From NCBI GenBank assembly GCA_947594335.1, contig CANQEC010000202.1:1-5008 (forward strand): a stretch of 5,008 nt of DNA, read 5' to 3'. Origin of the DNA: an uncultured Lachnospiraceae bacterium (GTDB taxonomy: Bacteria > Bacillota > Clostridia > Lachnospirales > Lachnospiraceae). The notes under the pieces are model-generated. The model was not told where the DNA came from. It saw only the letters and a program-made list of their open reading frames with translations, and ran no database searches. Every line of letters starts with the position of its first letter. Positions within the stretch are counted from its first letter, which is position 1. The translations under genes and the position numbers were made by a program. Shown piece by piece: positions 1 to 5,008 of the stretch.

Positions 1-708
1 TGCGACGATGCGGTCCGCCTTCATTGTATAACAGGCCGGCCCAAGTTTTCTGACTCCTTCGATAAAAATGCTCCCGTCCGCCAGCCTTTTCGTCTTTGCG
101 CCGCGCAGATTCAGAAATTCACACAGCTCATCGATCTCGGGTTCGTGGGCAGCGTTTTGTATCACCGTTTTTCCCGGAGCAAGCACTGACGCAAGTATCA
201 CATTTTCAGTCGCGCCCACACTCGGAAACGGAAGCGCCACCTTCCCGCCGCGAAGTTCTCTCCCGTCTGCCGTAAGTTTCCGGGTATCCTCAAACAGGAC
301 GCCCAGTTTTTCAAGCGCGCCAATGTGGAGATCAACCGGCCTGGCTCCGATCGCACAGCCTCCCGGAAGCGGGAGCGACGCGGTCCGGCATCTTCCGGTC
401 AGCGCGCCCAGAAACAGTATGGAAGAACGGATGCGGGAGGCCTCCTTTTTGGGAAGCTCGCAGCAGGTGATCCGCGACGCGTCAACCGTCACTGTGTTTT
501 TTTCGCGGCTGACTCTGCATCCGGCCGCTTCAAGCAGTTTTAACGTGACCTCCACGTCACTGATGCCGGGACAATTATCGATCCGGCAGACTCCCTCCCC
601 AAGAATACAGGAAGTCAGAACCGGCAGAACCGCATTCTTGGACCCCTGTATCTTTATCTGTCCGCAGAGCGGCTTTCCTCCTGCTATCTTTATATATCTC
701 AATTCCAT
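1..708 (-). CDS. murA: UDP-N-acetylglucosamine 1-carboxyvinyltransferase (MurA), N-terminal part, cut by window edge
   Basis: MurA transfers the enolpyruvyl group of phosphoenolpyruvate to UDP-GlcNAc in the cytoplasm, the first committed step of peptidoglycan synthesis. The 236 visible residues cover a bit more than half of a protein that is usually about 420 aa; the C-terminal half lies beyond position 1. Seen directly: GSKNA near residues 22-26 (the substrate-binding Lys/Asn pair is K24 and N25), a conserved Arg at 94 in RSSI, the active-site loop LPGGCAIGARPVDLH with the catalytic, fosfomycin-targeted Cys at 118 and Arg at 123, then PSVGATEN near 162-169 and AAHEPEI near 186-192. ATG at 708 is the only usable start: an in-frame TAA lies 60 nt upstream with no ATG, GTG or TTG between. 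The ribosome site is poor, with a G run directly against the start codon. Many Bacillota carry two MurA paralogs; which type this is cannot be settled from the fragment. The family call is very secure. Confidence 0.96.
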   Translation of the reverse strand, partial: MELRYIKIAGGKPLCGQIKIQGSKNAVLPVLTSCILGEGVCRIDNCPGISDVEVTLKLLEAAGCRVSREKNTVTVDASRITCCELPKKEASRIRSSILFLGALTGRCRTASLPLPGGCAIGARPVDLHIGALEKLGVLFEDTRKLTADGRELRGGKVALPFPSVGATENVILASVLAPGKTVIQNAAHEPEIDELCEFLNLRGAKTKRLADGSIFIEGVRKLGPACYTMKADRIVA

Positions 709-834
709 CCCCCGGTTTGGTTCTGGAAACGCTCCTGCAAATCCAAAACCGAAAAGCCATATAGTTTACTATATGCACCGGGAGCGTCCGTGGTGACGCG
801 TGTGCCGCACCTTCCTTCCCCAAATCCCCGCGCT
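709..834 (-). other. Intergenic region between ftsW and murA
   Basis: This 126-nt gap is by far the longest inside the mraY-murA run, against 48 nt and 11 nt for the other two gaps. It holds a perfect AT-rich inverted repeat (758-775) and a small 5-bp stem with 6-nt loop at 784-799 (GCGTC/GACGC). I find no convincing -35/-10 pair: TATAGT inside the inverted repeat resembles a -10 box but has no good -35 at 16-18 nt. I also find no GC stem followed by a T run, so no intrinsic terminator is supported. murA is therefore probably read with ftsW, but separate control is possible. Confidence 0.6.
758..775. repeat. Perfect 8+8 inverted repeat upstream of murA (possible operator or RNA hairpin)
   Basis: The sequence CATATAGT-TT-ACTATATG is a perfect dyad with 8-bp arms around a 2-bp centre. 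It is AT-rich within an otherwise GC-rich intergenic region and lies about 50 nt upstream of the murA start. The short centre fits a protein-binding dyad better than a stable RNA hairpin, since the loop would have to open the innermost pairs. No T run follows on either strand, so it is not a standard terminator. An operator role is inference only. Confidence 0.4.
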
Positions 835-1911
835 TTATCCGCTCCACCGGCTGACAGAGAGCGCCAGACCCATTTCCGCGAGCAGAAAGAGAACCGAGGT
901 TCCCCCGTAGCTGATGAACGGAAGCGTAATTCCGGTATTTGGGATCGTGTTGGTGACCACCGCTATGTTCAGGATCACCTGAATCGCGATGTGCCCCATG
1001 ATCCCTGCGGCGATCAAAGCTCCAAACAGATCGGGCGCATGGGTCGCTATGACCATAAAACGCCACAGCAGCAGAAGAAACAGAAGCATCAGCAGCCATG
1101 CTCCGAACATGCCGAACTCCTCGCAGATTACAGAAAAAATCATATCATTCTGCGCTTCCGGAACGAACCCGAGTTTTTGCAGGCTGTTGCCAAACCCGCG
1201 TCCGAACAGGCCGCCCGAACCGATCGCATACAGTCCCTGCATCGTCTGATAGCCCTTTTCATACAGTTCCGGATGCCTCCAGATGGCGATCCTTTCAAGG
1301 CGGTACTGTTCCAGACTCAGGAAAATTCCCATGAATCCGCCGCCGGCAAGAACAATCCAGAGAAACGGCAGATAGCGGGGATTGGATATGAAGATCATAA
1401 TCACCGCTATCCCGAGAATAATGATCGCGGTACTTAAATTATTTGTGCCGACAAGAGCCACAATCGGAAGCACAGGCAGGGTTACACGCAGGATCATTGC
1501 GAAGCTTTTCTTTTCCTGCATGCTGCTTACAATTCCCGAAAGAAGCAGAATTACGGCCGGCTTTGCAAGCTCGGACGGCTGAAAGGAAAGAGGGCCGAGC
1601 GACAGCCAGCGCTTAGATCCGTTATAGGTATCTCCAATCAGAAGCACCGCCCCGGAAAGCGCCAGGGAAACCAGATAAACAGGTACCGAAAAACGGCGCA
1701 GCGCGTGGTAATCCACAGAGGAGATCACACGCATCAGCACGAGTCCGAGGGTCATCGCAAAAAACTGTTTTTTAAAATAATAGGCAGAGTCGCCGAAACG
1801 GACCTGCCCATTATATGAACTCATACTATAGAGAACCAGAAGTCCGAATCCGGTCAGAAACAGGACGGTCACAAGCAAGAGTCCGTCCGTTTTGCCAGGT
1901 CGAGAATACAA
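835..1911 (-). CDS. ftsW: SEDS-family peptidoglycan glycosyltransferase, FtsW/SpoVE type
   Basis: This is a multi-pass membrane protein of the FtsW/RodA/SpoVE (SEDS) family, which polymerises lipid II into glycan strands together with a class B PBP. The length, 358 aa, is near the family norm (SpoVE is about 366). Seen directly: a run of hydrophobic segments, the KRWLSLGPLSFQPSELAK signature at 100-117, the extracellular-loop motif GYQTMQGLYAIGSGGLFGRG at 220-239, VPEAQNDMIF at 250-259 with the probable catalytic Asp at 256, and the C-terminal NTGITLPFISYGGTS at 325-339. The usual PDLG of the mid-protein motif reads NNLS (157-160). Translation starts at a TTG: no ATG or GTG precedes it in frame, the next Met (30) would remove most of the first membrane segment, and a GGAAGTG site sits 5 nt upstream. 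It begins 11 nt after murD, which fits co-transcription and coupling. Its cluster position favours a divisome (FtsW) role over elongation; a sporulation (SpoVE) role cannot be excluded. Confidence 0.95.
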   Translation of the reverse strand: MYSRPGKTDGLLLVTVLFLTGFGLLVLYSMSSYNGQVRFGDSAYYFKKQFFAMTLGLVLMRVISSVDYHALRRFSVPVYLVSLALSGAVLLIGDTYNGSKRWLSLGPLSFQPSELAKPAVILLLSGIVSSMQEKKSFAMILRVTLPVLPIVALVGTNNLSTAIIILGIAVIMIFISNPRYLPFLWIVLAGGGFMGIFLSLEQYRLERIAIWRHPELYEKGYQTMQGLYAIGSGGLFGRGFGNSLQKLGFVPEAQNDMIFSVICEEFGMFGAWLLMLLFLLLLWRFMVIATHAPDLFGALIAAGIMGHIAIQVILNIAVVTNTIPNTGITLPFISYGGTSVLFLLAEMGLALSVSRWSG

Positions 1912-1916
1912 TTTAC

Positions 1917-1923
1917 CACTTCC
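1917..1923 (-). promoter_or_regulatory. Ribosome binding site supporting the ftsW TTG start
   Basis: GGAAGTG is one base off GGAGGTG and lies 5 nt before the TTG at 1911. Its first G is the last base of the murD TAG stop, so ribosomes finishing murD would sit on it; translational coupling is a reasonable inference. Confidence 0.6.
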
Positions 1924-3266
1924 TATGGCAATTGATGTACCAGTTCCTTAAACTGCCGTCCCCTCACTTCATAATTCGGGAACATTCCCCAGCTCGCACA
2001 GGCCGGGGAAAGAAGCACGGCGTCTCCTTTTTCCGCCCGCGAGGCACAGATCTGCACAGCCTCCGCAAGCGACTCCGCAAACAGGATGTTATAAAATCCG
2101 CATCTTTTCGCGGCTTCGGCAATCTTCTCTCTTGTCTGCCCGATCAGCACCAGATATTTCACTTTGCCGTCAAAGGCACGAATCCACTCTTCATATGAGG
2201 CATTTTTGTCATAGCCTCCCCCGATCAGCAGCGTCGGGCGTTCCATCGCCCTGATCCCGCGGATTGCCGCGTCAGGATTCGTCCCCTTGGAATCGTTATA
2301 ATATTTGACGCCATGTTTTTCCTCGACGTACTCTATCCTGTGTTCCACTGCCTGAAAAGACATTTCTTCCGCCGTTACCCCGCAGGCCAGCGCCATCGCC
2401 GCCGCCGCCATAATGTTTTCATAATTATGTATCCCAAGCAGGTTTACTTCCTTCACGGAACAGATGTCGGTAATCCCTTTTTCCGACGCGAAGCGGATCA
2501 TATCTCCTTCAAGGTAAACACCGCGGTCAAGCACACGCGCGCTGCTGAACCAGAGCACCTTTATCGGGAGTTTTTCCCCAAAATCTCTGAGAATATCATC
2601 CTCATAATTCAGGACGCAGGTATCTTCCGGTTTCTGATGCACTGTGATCAGCTCTTTTACGCGGATATATTCCTCCATCGTATGGTGCCGGTCCAGATGA
2701 TCCGGCGTGATGTTGAGGATCGCGCTGACCTTCGGAGCAAATTGTTCCGTTGTCTCAAGCTGAAAACTGCTGATCTCAGCGACCGTCACCGCCTGATCCG
2801 TCATATGCTGCACAGCTTCCGTATAAGAAAAACCGATATTTCCGACGACGTGCACTTCTTTTCTTACGTGCTTCATGATTTCTCCGAGAAGGCTTGTGGT
2901 CGTCGTCTTCCCGTTTGTCCCGGTAACTGCAAGAACGTCCCCTTTTCCGCACCGGAACGCCAGCTCAACCTCTCCCCAGATCGGAAGTCCGCGATCTCTG
3001 AGTCTGTTTACAAGCGGAAGATCACAGGGAACGCCGGGACTTAAAACGACCCGCGTAAGTCTCCCGATCTCCTCATCGGAAAGCTCTCCAAGCAGTATCT
3101 TCACTTTGCTTCCGGCGGGAAGCTTCCCAAGTACTTTTTCTGTGTCAGTTTTTGTATTTTCATCAAACAGCACCACCTCTGCCTGCCGGTTGGCAAGCAG
3201 CCTGGCGGCCCCGATCCCGCTGATGCCGGTTCCGAAAACCAGCACGGTTTCTCCTGTCCATTCCAT
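1923..3266 (-). CDS. murD: UDP-N-acetylmuramoyl-L-alanine--D-glutamate ligase (MurD)
   Basis: MurD is the cytoplasmic ATP-dependent ligase that adds D-glutamate to UDP-MurNAc-L-Ala. At 447 aa from the chosen start it matches the family (about 440-450). Domains in order: an N-terminal Rossmann-like UDP-binding domain with FGTGISGIGAARLL at 11-24; the central ATPase domain with P-loop GTNGKTT at 116-122, SSFQLE at 166-171, NITPDHLDRH at 185-194 and a likely carbamylated Lys at 204; then the C-terminal domain with HR at 309-310, NDSKGTN at 324-330, GGGYDKN at 349-355 and LSPACAS at 419-425. The position after SPACASW, commonly Asp, is Gly (427). The start is placed at 3266 because GGAGG lies 8 nt upstream. 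An in-frame ATG at 3305 would add 13 residues and has its own GGAGG only 2 nt away; one at 3281 lies against no good site. The gene sits 48 nt after mraY and 11 nt before ftsW, presumably in one operon. Confidence 0.97.
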   Translation of the reverse strand: MEWTGETVLVFGTGISGIGAARLLANRQAEVVLFDENTKTDTEKVLGKLPAGSKVKILLGELSDEEIGRLTRVVLSPGVPCDLPLVNRLRDRGLPIWGEVELAFRCGKGDVLAVTGTNGKTTTTSLLGEIMKHVRKEVHVVGNIGFSYTEAVQHMTDQAVTVAEISSFQLETTEQFAPKVSAILNITPDHLDRHHTMEEYIRVKELITVHQKPEDTCVLNYEDDILRDFGEKLPIKVLWFSSARVLDRGVYLEGDMIRFASEKGITDICSVKEVNLLGIHNYENIMAAAAMALACGVTAEEMSFQAVEHRIEYVEEKHGVKYYNDSKGTNPDAAIRGIRAMERPTLLIGGGYDKNASYEEWIRAFDGKVKYLVLIGQTREKIAEAAKRCGFYNILFAESLAEAVQICASRAEKGDAVLLSPACASWGMFPNYEVRGRQFKELVHQLP

Positions 3267-3274
3267 TATAAGTT

Positions 3275-3279
3275 CCTCC
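3275..3279 (-). promoter_or_regulatory. Strong ribosome binding site that fixes the murD start
   Basis: TGGAGGAAC on the minus strand gives GGAGG 8 nt before the ATG at 3266, a near-ideal spacing. A second GGAGG at 3308-3312 is only 2 nt from the upstream in-frame ATG at 3305, which is too close for efficient initiation. The downstream start is therefore preferred. Confidence 0.75.
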
Positions 3280-3314
3280 ATTATGATTACTGTATATGTC
3301 CGCATATCCTCCGT

Positions 3315-4289
3315 TCATCCGACTGCCGCAAGACCCAGCACACACAAAAACGCCGTGATCACGGTAAACACTGTGACGATCCTGGTCTCCGGCCAGCCGC
3401 ATTTTTCAAAATGATGATGGATCGGCGCCATTTTGAAAAGACGTTTGCCCCCTGTCTTTTTAAAATAGGTGACCTGCAGGATTACCGAAAGAACCTCCGC
3501 GCAGTAGATCATACCGATGATCGGAAGAAACAGCGGCATTTTCATAAGATATGCGGAGCCTGCCACAAATCCTCCGAGAGCGAGAGACCCCGTATCTCCC
3601 ATAAACACCTTCGCCGGATACGTGTTGAACAGCAGAAAACCGAGCAGCGCTCCGGCAACCGCCGCAGTGATCGGTTCGATCCCGCCTTTCATGCTGATGG
3701 AAACTACCGTGAAAAAAACCGCGATGATTGTCGTCACGCCTGTCGCGAGACCGTCGAGACCATCCGTGAAATTAACTCCGTTTACCGTGCCGATAACCGC
3801 AAAATAAGCGAGCGGAACCGCAATCACCCTCACGGTTGTTCCGGAAAGCACCTTCCCGCCCGAAAAAGGAATCAGCAGATCAAGACAGGATCTGTCCATA
3901 ATCCAGAGATATACGATAAAAACTGTCGTGACGAGCAGCTGACCCGCCATCTTCTGTTTGGGATACAGTCCGTCCGAGCGCCGAAGCACCACCTTCAGGT
4001 AATCGTCGAGAAATCCGATGATTCCAAATCCCAGAATCAAAAACAGAATCGGAATAATCCTCGGATATTTCCCGATAAACAGCATTGAAGTCGCCGCGGT
4101 GCTGATCAGAATGATCAGTCCGCCCATCGTAGGGGTCCCCGCCTTTTTCAGATGAGATTCCACCCCTTCTTTCCGCTCGGTCTGGCTGACTTTAAGCCGC
4201 TGAAGAAAGGGAATCACAACCGGGCTCAGCAGCACGCTGACCAGGAAGGCCGCAAATAATGGGATTAATATTTCCTGACTTATTATCAT
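3315..4289 (-). CDS. mraY: Phospho-N-acetylmuramoyl-pentapeptide-transferase (MraY)
   Basis: MraY is the integral membrane enzyme that moves phospho-MurNAc-pentapeptide from UDP to undecaprenyl phosphate, giving lipid I. From the chosen start it is 324 aa, the same as typical Bacillota MraY, and is rich in hydrophobic segments (about ten membrane passes expected for the family). Seen directly: HLKKAGTPTMGGL at 46-58; FLDDYLK at 93-99 with the active-site Asp pair 95/96; NFTDGLDGLATG at 173-184; FMGDTGSLALGG at 229-240 with the magnesium-binding Asp at 232; and MAPIHHHFEKCGW at 287-299 with the His triplet 291-293. All key residues are intact. The ATG at 4289 is chosen because an AGAGGTG site lies just before it and it matches the family N-terminus. 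A TTG at 4352 or ATG at 4340 would add a charged, unconserved 21- or 17-residue tail and lacks a properly spaced site. Confidence 0.97.
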   Translation of the reverse strand: MIISQEILIPLFAAFLVSVLLSPVVIPFLQRLKVSQTERKEGVESHLKKAGTPTMGGLIILISTAATSMLFIGKYPRIIPILFLILGFGIIGFLDDYLKVVLRRSDGLYPKQKMAGQLLVTTVFIVYLWIMDRSCLDLLIPFSGGKVLSGTTVRVIAVPLAYFAVIGTVNGVNFTDGLDGLATGVTTIIAVFFTVVSISMKGGIEPITAAVAGALLGFLLFNTYPAKVFMGDTGSLALGGFVAGSAYLMKMPLFLPIIGMIYCAEVLSVILQVTYFKKTGGKRLFKMAPIHHHFEKCGWPETRIVTVFTVITAFLCVLGLAAVG

Positions 4290-4293
4290 CTCA

Positions 4294-4300
4294 CACCTCT
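4294..4300 (-). promoter_or_regulatory. Ribosome binding site of mraY
   Basis: AGAGGTG lies 4 nt (6 nt counted from GAGG) before the ATG at 4289. This decides against the longer reading frame that is open upstream. Confidence 0.7.
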
Positions 4301-4351
4301 TCTTTTGATCTTCTGTTTCAGATGCTCTCTGATCAGGCATCCTCTTTGTCA

Positions 4352-4380
4352 AGTATAAAGGGTTTCCGGGGATTATTCAA
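4352..4380 (-). promoter_or_regulatory. Candidate sigma-A-type promoter for mraY-murD-ftsW
   Basis: On the minus strand TTGAAT (4375-4380, 4 of 6 to TTGACA) is followed after exactly 17 nt by TATACT (4352-4357, 5 of 6 to TATAAT). The -35 box overlaps the TGA stop of the upstream penicillin-binding protein gene. Transcription would begin near 4345, leaving a leader of about 55 nt with the mraY ribosome site at its end. The match is good, but single promoters of this strength also occur by chance, and the genes may instead be read only from further upstream. Confidence 0.45.
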
Positions 4381-5008
4381 CCTGTTTTCGTATTTTTTTG
4401 CAATCCCTCTTCCACTCCCGCCGACGTTTTTTCGATTCCAAGATAAGGCAGGATATTCTGAAAAATCTCCCGCATTACCGGCGCCGCTATGGTTCCCCCA
4501 TAGTAAACTCCCTGCGGATTATTGATCACACACATGCCGATCACCTGGGGATCGTCCGCAGGTGCGAAACCGACGAAAGAAGATATATACCGGTTTGCGC
4601 TGCGCGGAAGCGTTTCAGATGTCGCCGTTTTCCCGCCGATCCGGTAACCTTCAATGTATGCATTTTTCCCTCCGCCTCCATCCACCACCTTTTCAAGAAG
4701 TAAGCGCACCGTCTCCGAAGTCTCCGGCGAAAGGATGCGGCGCGTCAGGGGATATTCAAAGACCCTGACGAGGGCTCCGTCCTGCGCTCTCGCCTGAATG
4801 CCAAAATGGGGCGTGATCCGCATGCCGCCGTTGATAAGGGAACTGACTGTCGTGATCATCTGGATCGGCGTGATCTGAAATGACTGGCCGAACGAGATCG
4901 TGGCAAGCTCCACCTGACCGACATTTTCCTGTCTGTGCATGATCGTCGCCGCCTCGCCCGGAAGGTCGATCCCCGTTTTCTCATCAAGCGCAAACTGATG
5001 AAAATACT
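4377..5008 (-). CDS. Class B penicillin-binding protein (SpoVD/FtsI-like transpeptidase), C-terminal part, cut by window edge
   Basis: This is the C-terminal 209 residues of a membrane-anchored D,D-transpeptidase that crosslinks glycan strands outside the cell membrane, normally partnered with a SEDS protein such as the one encoded downstream. Seen directly in fragment numbering: KTGIDLPGEA near 10-19, ISFGQSFQITPIQM near 37-50 (a class B hallmark), GGKTAT near 124-129 where the family has K(T/S)GT, SSFVGFAPADDPQVIG near 142-157, and NPQGVYYGGTIAAPVMREI near 163-181. The SxxK and SxN motifs lie beyond the window. After the transpeptidase domain only about 28 residues remain and no PASTA domain is present, unlike Bacillus SpoVD or PBP2B. 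The Met at 4940 is internal: the frame stays open to the window end with family-like sequence. The cluster position suggests division (FtsI/PBP2B) or sporulation (SpoVD); the fragment does not decide. Confidence 0.93.
   Translation of the reverse strand, partial: YFHQFALDEKTGIDLPGEAATIMHRQENVGQVELATISFGQSFQITPIQMITTVSSLINGGMRITPHFGIQARAQDGALVRVFEYPLTRRILSPETSETVRLLLEKVVDGGGGKNAYIEGYRIGGKTATSETLPRSANRYISSFVGFAPADDPQVIGMCVINNPQGVYYGGTIAAPVMREIFQNILPYLGIEKTSAGVEEGLQKNTKTG

Noticed and set aside
68..796. Plus-strand open frame of 242 codons opposite murA
   Set aside because: The Ser/Pro/Arg-rich product has no recognisable domain and lies antisense to a clear MurA.
784..799. Stem-loop GCGTC/GACGC after ftsW as a possible terminator
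   Set aside because: The stem has only 5 bp and no T run follows on either strand.
769..810. Possible 13-codon leader peptide (GTG start, minus strand) upstream of murA after a GGAAGG-like site
   Set aside because: The ribosome-like site overlaps or abuts the GTG, the peptide shows no attenuator-type codon run, and such tiny frames are common by chance.
575..1099. Long minus-strand open frame crossing the end of ftsW, the intergenic region and the start of murA
   Set aside because: It overlaps two securely identified genes in another frame, has biased composition (rich in Arg, Ser, Gly, His) and resembles no family.
790..1437. Plus-strand open frame of 215 codons opposite ftsW
   Set aside because: Its charged, Gln/Arg/His-rich protein is the typical antisense of a hydrophobic membrane gene; there is no family signature.
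2313..3044. Plus-strand open frame of 243 codons opposite murD
   Set aside because: It is fully antisense to MurD, which carries all its motifs, and has no family resemblance of its own.
3353..3364. Perfect 12-bp palindrome CCGTGATCACGG
   Set aside because: It lies inside the mraY coding sequence, where it encodes ordinary family residues (Val-Ile-Thr stretch); a dyad this short is expected by chance in 5 kb.
3411..4088. Plus-strand open frame of 225 codons opposite mraY
   Set aside because: It is rich in Arg, His, Asp and Lys, the mirror of a membrane protein gene; mraY on the other strand is unambiguous.
4347..4352. Perfect TTGACA (minus strand) as a -35 box
   Set aside because: No -10-like hexamer lies 16-18 nt downstream; the TTGAAT/TATACT pair just upstream is better.

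Overview
The window holds five genes, all on the minus strand, read from high to low coordinates. In transcription order they are: the C-terminal part of a class B penicillin-binding protein (cut by the window's right edge), mraY, murD, an ftsW/spoVE-type SEDS gene, and the N-terminal half of murA (cut by the left edge). This is part of a division and cell wall (dcw) cluster. Nothing in the window looks like a mobile element, CRISPR array, RNA gene or accessory island, and I see no support for an undescribed system.

The organism is most likely a Gram-positive Bacillota of class Clostridia, probably Lachnospiraceae-like. The reasons are the MraY and MurD lengths (324 and 447 aa), purine-rich GGAGG-type ribosome binding sites, the gene order PBP-mraY-murD-ftsW-murA, and the sequence character of the PBP and FtsW proteins. 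This is inference from family resemblance, not a database match.

Layout from the right edge: the PBP fragment (4377-5008) carries the third transpeptidase motif as KTAT instead of KTGT and ends without a PASTA domain. An 87-nt gap follows, with a plausible sigma-A-type promoter overlapping the PBP stop codon. Then come mraY (3315-4289), murD (1923-3266, behind a strong GGAGG site) and ftsW (835-1911, TTG start, 11 nt after murD). A 126-nt intergenic region with a perfect 8+8 inverted repeat follows, and then murA (1-708). No gene-free stretch exceeds 300 bases.

The products act on one pathway. MurA starts UDP-MurNAc synthesis, MurD adds D-glutamate to the cytoplasmic precursor, and MraY loads the finished UDP-MurNAc-pentapeptide onto undecaprenyl phosphate to make lipid I. 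The SEDS protein polymerises lipid II outside the membrane, and the class B PBP crosslinks the new strands. The ligases MurC, MurE and MurF and the transferase MurG are not in this stretch, although several of them commonly lie in the equivalent part of the cluster in other bacteria.
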